A stretch of 64,000 bases of DNA, from positions 38,066-102,065 of the forward strand of contig NZ_RAZT01000021.1 in NCBI RefSeq assembly GCF_003626635.1, read 5' to 3'. This DNA comes from Micromonospora musae. GTDB lineage: Bacteria > Actinomycetota > Actinomycetes > Mycobacteriales > Micromonosporaceae. The position numbers and the translations under genes are program-made. How positions within the stretch are numbered: the stretch's first letter is position 1; each line of letters starts with the position of its first letter. Positions 1-8,544 of the stretch are shown piece by piece. The notes under the pieces were generated by a model. The model saw nothing but the letters and a program-made list of their open reading frames with translations. It ran no database searches and had not been told where the DNA came from.

Positions 1-357
1 CTTGCGCCGGTAGCTCAGCCGCCGCTTCGTGGAGAGGTTGAGCAGGTCGTACCCGGCGACCCGGGCGATACCGGCGGTCGGGGTGTCCAGACCGGAGAGG
101 ATGTTGAGCAGGGTGGACTTGCCGGAGCCGGAGGCGCCGACGATCGCCACCAGCTCACCCCGGTCGATGACCAGGTCGAGGCCCTGGAGGGCGACCACCT
201 CCACCCCCTCGGTCTTGAAGATGCGGACCAGCCCGTCGCAGACGATGTGTCCGCGCAGGCGGTCCCGGCCGCCGGCCCGCTCGGCCGCGCGCTGCGCGGC
301 CCGCTTCTGAAGGTCGGCCAGGTCCGGCACGACAGGTGTCGCCGCGATAGCGGTCAT
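1..357 (-). CDS. ABC transporter ATP-binding protein, MacB/LolD type (partial)
   Basis: These are the N-terminal 119 codons of an ABC ATPase; the gene runs off the left edge of the window. After a poorly conserved lead of about 40 residues comes the Walker A motif GASGSGKST at residues 74-82, then LLNILSGLDTPTAG, the wording typical of MacB/LolD/FtsE-like ATPases. Q-loop, signature and Walker B lie outside. The ATG (355-357) is 1 bp beyond the stop of the permease gene before it, so this is the last visible gene of a permease-permease-ATPase operon. Family members drive FtsX-type permeases that act on lipids, lipoproteins, peptides or drugs at the outer face of the membrane. The substrate is unknown. 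The Ala/Arg-rich lead before the ATPase fold is longer than usual for the family. Confidence 0.9.
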   Translation of the reverse strand, partial: MTAIAATPVVPDLADLQKRAAQRAAERAGGRDRLRGHIVCDGLVRIFKTEGVEVVALQGLDLVIDRGELVAIVGASGSGKSTLLNILSGLDTPTAGIARVAGYDLLNLSTKRRLSYRRK

Positions 358-358
358 C

Positions 359-3049
359 TCAGCTCTCCTCTCCGAGCCGGAGCACCTCACCGAGGCGCAG
401 CCGGCGGTTGTTCAAGGCCTCTATGGCGACCGCGAAGCCCAGGGCGAGCGCCCCGAGCGCGACGACCGCCGCCACCAGGCCGGGTTCGAACGCCACCTGG
501 ACCGGCACGCCGCTGGTGAAGGCGGAGAGGCCGAGCAGCGGCGTGAGCAGCAGCGGCAGCAGCGCGCCCACGAAGGCGCCGGTGAAGACCGCGACGCAGA
601 CCAGCGGGGCCAGCTCGAGCAGGAGCATCCCCCGCCACTGCCGGCGAGACAGGCCGAGCGTACGCAGCCGCGACAGCACCTGGCCGCGGGAGCGAGCCCC
701 GGCCAGCACGGTGAACGCGATGGCGAGCAGACCGAGCAGGGTTCCGCCGGTCGCTCCGGAGACGAAGCCGAAGGCCAGCAGCCCGTTGGCCCCGCCCTCG
801 CCCACCAGTCGGCGGGTCCCCGCCCAGGTCTGCACCTCGACGCCGAGCGGTCGCGCGCCGCCCGACACCACGCCACCGCTCTGGTAGCGCTGCTGTCCCT
901 CGTCGCCGGTCCGACGCAGCGCCTCGCTCGCCACTGCGTCGCCGGCGACCACGAATCCGGTGGGCACCGTGTCCGTGGGCCGCTGCGGCAACGCCTGCAA
1001 CGGCAGCACGACGAACCGTTCGGCTCCCGGCGTCACCAGCGGGAAGCTCTCCACCGTGCCGGCGACGCGGAACTCGTACCGCTGGCCCTGGACGGGGATG
1101 AACGCGGACCCGTTCAGGCCGGCCCGGGCGAGGTCGGCCGCGACCGCCGGAGAGACCAGCGCGGGCAGCGGACCCGCGCTCGCCCCGGTGTTCAACACCG
1201 GCGGTACGGAGACGTGGCGTCCGGCTTCCCGGCCGACCCGGGCCAGCGCCGGGCCGTCGACCGCCAGGACATCCACCTGGCCGATGCCGGCGTCGAGGCC
1301 GGCGGCGCTGCGCGCCGGTCGGCCCGAATCGTCGATCAGCGCCGCCACCGCCCGCACGCCGGGCAGGCCACTCAGTGCCGCCGCCGTGTCGGGGGCCAGC
1401 CGATCCCCGGTGACCAGGGCGTCGCCGGGAACCCGCTCGGCCGCCGCCCGGTCCCGGCTGGACTCGATCCCGGAGGAGACGACCGCGCAGAATCCGGCGG
1501 TGGCGATCGCCAGCACCACCACGACCAGCGGGGTGGCCACCATGGAGCGGCCGGCGCGGGCGGTGCCGAGGAAGGCGACGCTGCCCCGGGCCCGCGCCGC
1601 GAGCCGGCCGACCAGCCGAAGCGGCCACGGGTAGAGGCGCAGCACCAGCACCGCCACCGCCATCGCGAGCAGGACCGGCACCGCCACCAGCAGTGGATCC
1701 ACCTCGCCGAGGGTCAGGCCACGTCGGCGCAGCAGCACCACGGCGAGCCCGGCCAGCACCAGCAGAGAACCCTCCACGGTGAGCCGCCGCGCGGACGGAC
1801 GCAGCCGGACCAGGTCGCGGCGGTCGGCACCGCCCGAGGTGCCGAGCGCGGCGACGGGCAGGGTCAGGGCGACCAGCACGGTCGCCAGCACCGCGTACGG
1901 GCCGGTGGGGTCGGGGGCGCCGGGGACGAGCGTCCCCAGCAGCCAGCCGACGGCCGCGGCCGGGGCGGTCACCAGCAGCGATTCGGCGAGGGTGCGGCGG
2001 GCCACCGTGGTCGACCCGCCACCGCGCGCCCGCACCAGGGCGAACTCGGCCCGGCGCCGGCGCGCCGCCAGTCCGGCCGCGAGGATCACCAGACCGGCCA
2101 GGGTGGCGAGCACCCCGGCGGCGATCACCGCGAGCAGCGTACGGGCCGAGGCGAGTCCGTCGCGGAACTCCCGCAGCGGCACGTCCACCCCCTGCACGAC
2201 CTTCATCCCGGCCGGCAGCGTTCGCTCCAGGCGTTGCAGCTCGTCGATGGTGGCGTCCAGCCGTTTGGCGTCGACGGCGTCGGGGCTCACCCGGTACCGC
2301 CAGCTGTATGCGAGCGGCCAACCGTCGGCCGCTCGGTGGTCCAACGCGCCGATGGTGGTCAGGCCGACGGCGATGAACGGCTCACCGTCGCCCAGTGGCT
2401 CGGCCGCCCGCTGCAGCTGCGGCAGGCTGTCCCAGACCCCGCCGGCTCTGTCGTTCGGGGTGAAGATCCCCACCACGACCACCGAGGCGGTGGGGAGGCC
2501 GCTGCCCGGCAGGGCGAGCCGCAGCTCACTGCCGACCCGCAGGTCCAGCTTTCGAGCCGTCTCCTCGCTGAGCGCGATCTGCGTCGGCGCGTCGCGTGGC
2601 ACGTCCTCCGCCGGCCAGCTCCCGTCGACCAGCGTGGCCGCGTCCGGCACCGTGGGCATGGCCCGCAGGCCGAGGTCGACCAGGAGGTTGTTCCGCTTCA
2701 GGTCCGGCCCGGTCAACCGGCCGCTCGGCGTGTCGGCGACGTACCAGCGCTCCGCCACCGTCTCCCGGACCTCGACCGGCATGGACTCCTGGAGGACGTC
2801 CAGCCGGCTCTGCCCGGCGCGCGCGCTGGACGGGATCGAGCCCGTCGCGGACTGCCCGATGGTGTACGTGATGTCGCGCTGCGCCGGCAGCTGCTGGGCC
2901 ATGTGCTCCCGCAGCCCCTGCTCGGTGAGCCGGTTGGCGACCCGGGGCACGCCGCTGACCAGCAGCGTGATGACCAGGGTCAGGACGCCGAGGAGCAGGA
3001 ACTGCCCCCCGTACGCCCGGACCCGGCGGACGACCGCGCCGATGCTCAC
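359..3049 (-). CDS. FtsX-like ABC transporter permease (896 aa)
   Basis: This is a large membrane subunit of a MacB/FtsX-like ABC transporter. A first membrane helix lies near residues 15-40, followed by a long extracytoplasmic domain, a central helix cluster, a second extracytoplasmic segment and a final FtsX-type helix bundle near the C-terminus (GLLAFGFVSGATGG onward). At nearly 900 residues it is over twice the length of a single-module MacB permease and looks like two FtsX modules fused. The GTG start at 3047-3049 gives a 4-bp GTGA overlap with the upstream permease. The open frame reaches further upstream, but that part only reads the other permease out of frame. Translational coupling to its partner is expected. 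Substrate unknown. Confidence 0.88.
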   Translation of the reverse strand: MSIGAVVRRVRAYGGQFLLLGVLTLVITLLVSGVPRVANRLTEQGLREHMAQQLPAQRDITYTIGQSATGSIPSSARAGQSRLDVLQESMPVEVRETVAERWYVADTPSGRLTGPDLKRNNLLVDLGLRAMPTVPDAATLVDGSWPAEDVPRDAPTQIALSEETARKLDLRVGSELRLALPGSGLPTASVVVVGIFTPNDRAGGVWDSLPQLQRAAEPLGDGEPFIAVGLTTIGALDHRAADGWPLAYSWRYRVSPDAVDAKRLDATIDELQRLERTLPAGMKVVQGVDVPLREFRDGLASARTLLAVIAAGVLATLAGLVILAAGLAARRRRAEFALVRARGGGSTTVARRTLAESLLVTAPAAAVGWLLGTLVPGAPDPTGPYAVLATVLVALTLPVAALGTSGGADRRDLVRLRPSARRLTVEGSLLVLAGLAVVLLRRRGLTLGEVDPLLVAVPVLLAMAVAVLVLRLYPWPLRLVGRLAARARGSVAFLGTARAGRSMVATPLVVVVLAIATAGFCAVVSSGIESSRDRAAAERVPGDALVTGDRLAPDTAAALSGLPGVRAVAALIDDSGRPARSAAGLDAGIGQVDVLAVDGPALARVGREAGRHVSVPPVLNTGASAGPLPALVSPAVAADLARAGLNGSAFIPVQGQRYEFRVAGTVESFPLVTPGAERFVVLPLQALPQRPTDTVPTGFVVAGDAVASEALRRTGDEGQQRYQSGGVVSGGARPLGVEVQTWAGTRRLVGEGGANGLLAFGFVSGATGGTLLGLLAIAFTVLAGARSRGQVLSRLRTLGLSRRQWRGMLLLELAPLVCVAVFTGAFVGALLPLLLTPLLGLSAFTSGVPVQVAFEPGLVAAVVALGALALGFAVAIEALNNRRLRLGEVLRLGEES

Positions 3050-6000
3050 CGTTCTCCCCCGAACCGAAGCTGCGCCGCGGACACCCGCTGCCGGATGCCG
3101 ACGGCGATGAAGGTGCTGGCGGCGAGCGCCGCCAACAACAGGCCGACCGCGGTCAGCCCGATCGGCGCCCACGGCAGCGTGAAGACCGCCTCGGGCACCG
3201 GCCGGCCGGCGGCCGGCGTGAGGATGACCAGGGGCGCCATGGTGGCGCCGACGGCCGCGCCGAGCAGCAGCCCCACTCCGACGCCGATACCGGCGAGGAA
3301 GGTCTGTTCGGCGAGCAGCGCCCGGGCCAGTAGCCGGGGGGTCGCGCCGAGCGTGTTCAGCACCGTGAACTCGGGCAGCCGGCGCCGGGCGGTGGCCCAG
3401 ACGTCGACCAGGAGACCGACCAGTGCGAGCAGCACCGAGCCGAGCGCGGCGGCGACCAGTCCGACGTGGGCGCCCCGCCAGTACGGGTCCTTCTCCGCCG
3501 CCGCCGCCACCTCTCGACGGTCGAGGACGGTGACTCCGGCGAGCCCGGCGGCCGCCTGAGCCGTGGCGGTCTCCTCGCCGGTGGCGGAGCCGACCCACCA
3601 CTCCGATGTCGGCCGGATGGCCCCGCCGTCGCGGATCAGCCAGTCGACCGCCGCCGGAAGATCCAGCAGCACGCCGTCACCGGCCGCACCGGGGATCGCG
3701 TCCGCCTCGCCGACGAGCTTCACCGGCAGCGTGGTGCCGGAGAGCGCCAGGTCCACCGTGTCGCCGATGTTCAAACTCAGCTCTTCCCGGACCCGCGGGG
3801 TCATGACGGCCGCCACCGGCTTCTGCTCGCAGTCGGGTACGACGACGAACCGCGACGTGGTCTGGAAGGCGAACTGTCCACCCGGGACGATGATCGCCGA
3901 CCGGTCGGCGGCGACGCTGCCGCCTGTCGCGTCGGCCCGTTGCGGCAGGTCGCTCTCCGGGACGCGGAGCACCCAGCTGTTGTCGAGGGCGAGCGGCCGC
4001 GCTGCCCCGTCCGCTCCGGCCAGCCGCAGGTCGGTGATCCGCAACCGGTAGAGGGTTCCGGCCGTCTCGCCACCGTCGGCCTCGAAGCCGGCCAGCCGCA
4101 GCGGTGCGTCGCCGACGGCCGGCAGTTCGACGGTGAACCGGACGGCGCGGCCGTCGCTGCCGGCGGTCGCCGCCGGCAGCCGCCAGGCGTGTCCGTTCGC
4201 GCTGGTCACCAGCAGCGACACGGTGACCTGGACGGGACGCTCCGCGCGTTCGACGGGGGTGCGGACGACGCCGCTGATCTTCCTGGTGCCGGCGGGCAGG
4301 TCCAGCCCGGCCGCGGTGCCGCGCGTCTCGACCATCCGTTGGTACAGCTGCGACACCGGTTCGTCCGTCAACTGGTCGTTGAAGCGCACCGTTTCGGCAG
4401 CGTTGGCCGCGTCGAGACTGAGCACGGTGACCGGGAGGTTGGCCCGACCGATGCGCACCTCGTCCCGCCAGGCCGGCAGGGCCTGCTCGACGCCGGGCAG
4501 CGCGGCGAGTTGACCGGCCCGGTCGACCGGGGCGGCGCCGCTGCGCTCGGTCAGTCGCAGGTCGGCGCCGACCGTGTGGTCGGCCTGGTCGACCTGGGAG
4601 CGCTCGCCGGTGGCGACCAACGACCAGGCGAGCGTGCTGCCGCCGACGGCGAGGGCGAGCAGCAGCACCGGACCGGCGTGCGGACGCCGGCCGGCCTGCC
4701 ACATGCCGAACATGGTGGCGGTCCACGGCCGCCGGTCGACGAACCGTTCGGCGAAGCGGGTGGCCGGGGGCAGCAGTCGCAGCGCCACGACCGCCCCGGC
4801 GAGCACGCCCAGCGTCGGCGCGGCGACCAGCAGCGGGTCGATACCGAGCTGGCCGCCGCTGCCGGCCAGCGGCGAGGCGTACTGGTGCAGCTGCACCCAG
4901 GCGAGCACGGCGAGGCCGACCAGCACCAGGTCGAGGCTGGCGCGCTGGACCGCGACGCCGCGCCGCGGCCGTGAGCGGGCGGCCATGTCGGCCACGTACG
5001 TACCGGCGCCGCGCAGCGTGGGGGCGACCATCGCCACCAGGCAGCCCGCGGCGGTCGCCGCCGCGGCCGCCCAGAGCAGGGCGCTGGCGCCGGCGGCGGG
5101 TCCGGTCGTGCCCTCGGGGCGCAGGTGACGCAGCGCCTCCCCGGCGGCCAGCGGGCCAAGCAGCGCGGCCGGGGCGACCACCAGGGTGGCTTCCCGGGCG
5201 GCGAGCCCGGCGAGTTGCCGGCGTGCGGCGCCTCGGGCGCGCAGCAGCGCGTTCTGCGCGCGGCGGTCCTCGTGCAGCAGCGCGGCGACGAGCACCAACG
5301 CGTACCCACCGAGCACCATGATCAGCAGCAACGGGGTGGTGAGCGCGGATCGGCCGACCAGGTCGGCTCGAGCCATCCGGTCCAGTAGTTGGTCGACCCG
5401 GGTCACGATCTGCGCGGACGCGCCGAGGTCGGCGGCGGCCGGCAGGTCAGCCGCCGCGTCGACGGCGGCCTGCCGGACCGCGTCCACCCGGGAAGGCTCC
5501 ACGGTCGTGAGGTCCGGCTCGACCATCCAGGAGGCGGAGACGGAGCCCGGGAAGGTGGCGACGAAGTCCGCGGGGTCGAGCACGAACGGTCCGTACGACG
5601 TGCCCGAGGTGGCCGCCGCGTCGCCGCTGCCCGTACCGACGCCGGGCGCGAGCCGCCAGTACGGGTCTGCGGGGTCGTGGGGCCGCCAGGTGCCGGCGAG
5701 CACCACCGGCTCGCTCCGATCCGTGCGGCGGTCCCGCAGCGGCACCTGCTCACCCGGTTCGAGTCCGAGCGCCGCGGCCACCTTCTCCGGCAGCGTCACC
5801 TGCGCGGGCCGCGCGCCCGCCACCGGCCACGCGCCGGCGGTCAGGTCGGCGCGCCCGGCCAGGTTCTCCATGGTCACCAGGTTGGCGAAGACCGCCTCGC
5901 CGCCGGGGCGCGCCGCCGGGCCGAGGTCACCGGTCAGTTCCCTGCCGGTGCCGTAGCGGGCGGCGACGACGGTGGCTCGGGCACCTCCGAGACCGCGGGC

Positions 6001-6246
6001 GAACTCGTTCCGGACGGCCCGGTCGCGGGTCGCGAACTCGTCGGCGTCCGCGCCGGCCGACCCGCTCACCAGCAGGCTCCGCTCCTCGGCCGAGGCGGCC
6101 GCCACCAGCGCCCGCTGGCCGGCGTCCACCGCCCGGCGGTTGTACTCGGAGAGGCCGGTCACCAGCGCCACCGCGACCAGCGCGGCGATCACGGCGGCCG
6201 CCAGCAGGCCTCGCGCCTCGCGGGCCCGCCTCCACACCAACTTCAT
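3046..6246 (-). CDS. FtsX-like ABC transporter permease (1066 aa)
   Basis: First gene of the ABC operon. An N-terminal helix (about residues 14-33) anchors it; a very large extracytoplasmic region and two FtsX-like helix bundles follow, the last near residues 945-1060. Length and layout match the long actinobacterial FtsX-like permease family. The ATG start is preceded by a clear Shine-Dalgarno (GGGGAGGG, about 6 nt upstream). It overlaps the next permease by 4 bp, and that gene is 1 bp from the ATPase, so the three are one transcription unit. Two different permeases with one ATPase suggest a heteromeric transporter. Function is inferred from family only; export or extraction of cell-envelope lipids or peptides is more likely than nutrient uptake. 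Confidence 0.88.
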   Translation of the reverse strand: MKLVWRRAREARGLLAAAVIAALVAVALVTGLSEYNRRAVDAGQRALVAAASAEERSLLVSGSAGADADEFATRDRAVRNEFARGLGGARATVVAARYGTGRELTGDLGPAARPGGEAVFANLVTMENLAGRADLTAGAWPVAGARPAQVTLPEKVAAALGLEPGEQVPLRDRRTDRSEPVVLAGTWRPHDPADPYWRLAPGVGTGSGDAAATSGTSYGPFVLDPADFVATFPGSVSASWMVEPDLTTVEPSRVDAVRQAAVDAAADLPAAADLGASAQIVTRVDQLLDRMARADLVGRSALTTPLLLIMVLGGYALVLVAALLHEDRRAQNALLRARGAARRQLAGLAAREATLVVAPAALLGPLAAGEALRHLRPEGTTGPAAGASALLWAAAAATAAGCLVAMVAPTLRGAGTYVADMAARSRPRRGVAVQRASLDLVLVGLAVLAWVQLHQYASPLAGSGGQLGIDPLLVAAPTLGVLAGAVVALRLLPPATRFAERFVDRRPWTATMFGMWQAGRRPHAGPVLLLALAVGGSTLAWSLVATGERSQVDQADHTVGADLRLTERSGAAPVDRAGQLAALPGVEQALPAWRDEVRIGRANLPVTVLSLDAANAAETVRFNDQLTDEPVSQLYQRMVETRGTAAGLDLPAGTRKISGVVRTPVERAERPVQVTVSLLVTSANGHAWRLPAATAGSDGRAVRFTVELPAVGDAPLRLAGFEADGGETAGTLYRLRITDLRLAGADGAARPLALDNSWVLRVPESDLPQRADATGGSVAADRSAIIVPGGQFAFQTTSRFVVVPDCEQKPVAAVMTPRVREELSLNIGDTVDLALSGTTLPVKLVGEADAIPGAAGDGVLLDLPAAVDWLIRDGGAIRPTSEWWVGSATGEETATAQAAAGLAGVTVLDRREVAAAAEKDPYWRGAHVGLVAAALGSVLLALVGLLVDVWATARRRLPEFTVLNTLGATPRLLARALLAEQTFLAGIGVGVGLLLGAAVGATMAPLVILTPAAGRPVPEAVFTLPWAPIGLTAVGLLLAALAASTFIAVGIRQRVSAAQLRFGGER

Positions 6247-6318
6247 CCGATGCCCTCCCCTGGCCCAGCGGGCCGAATCGACCAGGGAGAGCGGTCACGG
6301 CACGGAAAAGGTTCCGCC

Positions 6319-6341
6319 CGTTACATGATCGTTACCCTCGG
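6319..6341. promoter_or_regulatory. 11-bp direct repeat GTTAC upstream of the ABC operon
   Basis: Two GTTAC units start at 6320 and 6331, exactly one helical turn apart, about 75-95 bp upstream of the first ABC permease start. Eleven-bp direct repeats are a common arrangement for OmpR/PhoP-type response regulators (the Streptomyces PHO box is built this way with GTTCACC units). Only two units with a 5-base match are visible, so this is a weak operator candidate. Confidence 0.25.
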
Positions 6342-6347
6342 CATCCG

Positions 6348-7376
6348 CTAACGGGGCCGGTCGCGGTCCCGCGAGGGCTGCACCCGCTTCGGCTCGCCCG
6401 GCATCTTCGGATGGTCCGGCGGGTAGGGGAGGTCACCCTGACCGGCCGCCGCGTCGCGGTCGGCCCAGTCGAGCAGCGGGGAGATGTCCCACGGGGCGTC
6501 GTCGATGCCGGCGTGCGGATCGCCGTGCTCGGCGAGCCGGGGCGGGACGGTCGCCAGGTCGAAGTCGTCCGGCTCGACGTCGGGCAGTTCTTCCCAGGTG
6601 ACCGGCGTGGAGACGGTGGCGCGGGCGTTGGCCCGCAGCGAGTACGCGCAGGCGATGGTGCGGTCGCGGGCCATCTGGTTGTAGTCGACGAAGACCCGGC
6701 TGCCGCGCTCCTCCTTCCACCAGGAGGTGGTGACCAGTTCGGGGCGGCGCCGCTCCAGCTCCCGGGCCAGCGCGATGGTGGCCCGGCGCACCTCGACGAA
6801 CGTCCAGCGGGGCTGGATGCGCAGGTAGACGTGCACGCCCCGGCCGCCGGAGGTCTTCGGCCAGCCGGGCACGCCCAGCTCGTCGAGGAGGGCGCGCAGC
6901 TCACCGGCGGCCTGAGCCGCGTGGGTGAAGTCGGTGCCCGGCTGCGGGTCGAGGTCGACGCGCAGCTCGTCGGGGTGGTCGACGGCGGCGGAGCGCACCG
7001 GCCACGGATGGAACACCACGGTGCCCATCTGCGCGGCCCACGCCACGTGAGCCAGGTCGGCGGGGCAGAGCTCGGCGGCCGTTCGCCCACTCGGGAAGGT
7101 GATCTCGGCGGTCTCCACCCACGGCGGCACGCCCCGGGTCGGTATCCGCTTCTGGAAGAACATCTCCCCCTCGACGCCCTCGGGGAAGCGCTGCAGCGTC
7201 GTGGGCCGGTCGCGCAGGGCCCGCAGGATGCCGTCGCCCACCGAGAGGTAGTAACGGAAGACGTCGGCCTTGGTGAAGCCCCGCTGCGGAAAGATCACGC
7301 GGTCCGGGCTGGTGAGCCGTACGGTGTGCCCGGCCACCTCGATCTCGGTGACCGCTGCCTTCGTGGTGCCACCCAT
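6348..7376 (-). CDS. Stand-alone LigD-type DNA polymerase domain (NHEJ PolDom)
   Basis: This is a polymerase of the archaeo-eukaryotic primase superfamily, equivalent to the polymerase domain of LigD but encoded alone. It is predicted to add nucleotides at double-strand breaks during Ku-dependent end joining. The metal-binding pair DLD is at residues 141-143, the SGGRG/H stretch at 176-182, the third acidic site in VFVDYNQ at D231, and the HPWP motif near 123. At 342 residues it is a complete PolDom without ligase or nuclease domains. Ku and an ATP-dependent ligase are not in the window, so partners must be elsewhere. No Shine-Dalgarno precedes the ATG; instead TATGGT lies 6 bp upstream, suggesting a leaderless mRNA divergent from msrB. 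Confidence 0.92.
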   Translation of the reverse strand: MGGTTKAAVTEIEVAGHTVRLTSPDRVIFPQRGFTKADVFRYYLSVGDGILRALRDRPTTLQRFPEGVEGEMFFQKRIPTRGVPPWVETAEITFPSGRTAAELCPADLAHVAWAAQMGTVVFHPWPVRSAAVDHPDELRVDLDPQPGTDFTHAAQAAGELRALLDELGVPGWPKTSGGRGVHVYLRIQPRWTFVEVRRATIALARELERRRPELVTTSWWKEERGSRVFVDYNQMARDRTIACAYSLRANARATVSTPVTWEELPDVEPDDFDLATVPPRLAEHGDPHAGIDDAPWDISPLLDWADRDAAAGQGDLPYPPDHPKMPGEPKRVQPSRDRDRPR

Positions 7377-7382
7377 CAGGCG

Positions 7383-7388
7383 ACCATA
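7383..7388 (-). promoter_or_regulatory. -10 box TATGGT of the LigD-Pol gene
   Basis: TATGGT on the minus strand ends 6 bp before the ATG, and no ribosome binding site is present, as expected for a leaderless promoter. It lies 23 bp from the opposed msrB -10 box, so the two divergent promoters must interleave. Confidence 0.5.
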
Positions 7389-7411
7389 TGCGAAGCCTCC
7401 GACATCCGGCG

Positions 7412-7417
7412 TACGGT
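7412..7417 (+). promoter_or_regulatory. -10 box TACGGT of msrB
   Basis: TACGGT is followed by a 6-bp spacer and the msrB GTG. No Shine-Dalgarno is present, consistent with transcription starting at the start codon. Confidence 0.5.
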
Positions 7418-7423
7418 TGCCGG

Positions 7424-7828
7424 GTGAGTCTGGAAGACACCGAACTGCCCCGCACCGAGGACGAGTGGCGGGTCCGGCTGACCCCGGAGGAGTTCCGGGT
7501 GCTGCGCGAGGCCGGCACCGAGCGCGCCTTCACCGGCGAGTACGTCGACACGAAGACCCAGGGGGTCTACCACTGCCGCGCCTGCGGGCTGGAACTCTTT
7601 TCCAGCGACACGAAGTTCGACTCGCACTGCGGGTGGCCCAGCTTCGACGACGCCATCCCCGGTCGGGTGAAGGAGATCGAGGACCGCAGCCTCGGCATGT
7701 CCCGTACGGAGATCCGCTGTGCGCGCTGCGACAGCCACCTGGGTCACGTGTTCCGGGGTGAGGGCTTCACCGCGAACGACACCCGGCACTGCGTCAACTC
7801 GCTCTCCATCCGCCTCGAACCCCGCTGA
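7424..7828 (+). CDS. msrB: Peptide-methionine (R)-S-oxide reductase
   Basis: MsrB reduces the R-diastereomer of methionine sulfoxide in proteins, with thioredoxin as usual reductant, and protects against oxidative damage in the cytosol. The 134-residue protein carries the structural zinc cysteines C51/C54 and C99/C102, the family motif GWPSF (70-74), the catalytic cysteine C123 in RHCVNS and a likely resolving cysteine C69. The GTG at 7424 is chosen because it lies 6 bp behind a TACGGT box and begins the conserved sequence; the upstream in-frame ATG would add unrelated residues. It sits divergently from LigD-Pol. The M. tuberculosis counterpart is also close to hemQ and hemE. Confidence 0.96.
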   Translation: MSLEDTELPRTEDEWRVRLTPEEFRVLREAGTERAFTGEYVDTKTQGVYHCRACGLELFSSDTKFDSHCGWPSFDDAIPGRVKEIEDRSLGMSRTEIRCARCDSHLGHVFRGEGFTANDTRHCVNSLSIRLEPR

Positions 7829-7858
7829 CCGAGCCTCGCTGAGGCGACCCCGCTGACG

Positions 7859-7891
7859 GAGCCCGGCGGCCGGCCCCGGCTCGCCGGGCTC
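7859..7891. terminator. Hairpin between msrB and the DUF305 gene
   Basis: Perfect 9-bp arms (GAGCCCGGC / GCCGGGCTC) with a 15-nt loop lie between the two convergent genes; the right arm reaches the DUF305 stop codon. There is no T-tract, so any termination would be of the actinobacterial U-less type. Confidence 0.4.
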
Positions 7892-8471
7892 AGTCGACGG
7901 CGGCCGGCGTACCCGTGATGAGCGGCACCTGCGCGGTACGCGACTGCTCGATCCGCCGGGCGAGGTCGCGCACCCGCTCGTCGGTGCCGGCGGCCAGCTG
8001 GGCACGGGCCAGGTCGGCCGCCGCCTGCTGATGCTCGGCGAGCACCTCGCGCAGCACGGCGTCGACCTCGGCGCCGGTGGCCTCCCGCAACCGCGCCAGG
8101 TCGGTGGCGGAGACTCCGTGCCCCGAGTGGTCGTGCCGGCGCGGGTCCGGTCCGGGGCCGGCGGCGGCCAGCCAGGCGCGCATGGTGGCCAGTTCGTCGG
8201 TCTCGGTCGCACCGATCGCGGCGACCAGCGTCCGCAGCTCCTGGTCGGCGATCCGGTCCCGGGTCGACCGGACGATGTCCAGGGTCTGCTCGGTGTGCGC
8301 GGCCATCATGTTCAGGAAGATCAGATCGATGCCGCTCGGCGACGGCAGGGCGGCGTCCGCGCTCGGCGCGGTGGCCACCGGCGGTACGGGGGTCCCCGTC
8401 GGGGTCGGGCCGGCCGCGCAGCCGGCCAGCAGCACGGCGGCGAGCGGGACCACCACGCGCAGCCGGGTCAT
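7890..8471 (-). CDS. DUF305 family lipoprotein
   Basis: Predicted secreted lipoprotein of 193 residues. The N-terminus has a short charged start, a hydrophobic stretch and a lipobox ending LLAGC, followed by a Pro/Thr-rich linker. The rest is a DUF305 helical domain with the family pattern of an M/H pair early (NMMAAH) and EHQQAAADLA later; a HDHSGHG cluster lies between. DUF305 proteins are ferritin-like helical bundles often found near copper genes, but the role is not settled and no copper gene is adjacent here. The ATG at 8469-8471 is chosen because it starts the signal sequence and has GGGAG about 7 nt upstream. Metal binding is an inference from the His/Met pattern. Confidence 0.85.
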   Translation of the reverse strand: MTRLRVVVPLAAVLLAGCAAGPTPTGTPVPPVATAPSADAALPSPSGIDLIFLNMMAAHTEQTLDIVRSTRDRIADQELRTLVAAIGATETDELATMRAWLAAAGPGPDPRRHDHSGHGVSATDLARLREATGAEVDAVLREVLAEHQQAAADLARAQLAAGTDERVRDLARRIEQSRTAQVPLITGTPAAVD

Positions 8472-8544
8472 GTCGATCTCCCGCCCCCGGCCGGCGGGGA
8501 CGGGGGCGCGGCCCGGTGCTGGGACACCGGCCGCGCCCGTAGGG

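Noticed and set aside
1214..3559. 781-codon open frame on the plus strand across the two ABC permeases
   Set aside because: Overlaps two FtsX-like genes in antisense and is Arg/Gln/Gly-rich low complexity.
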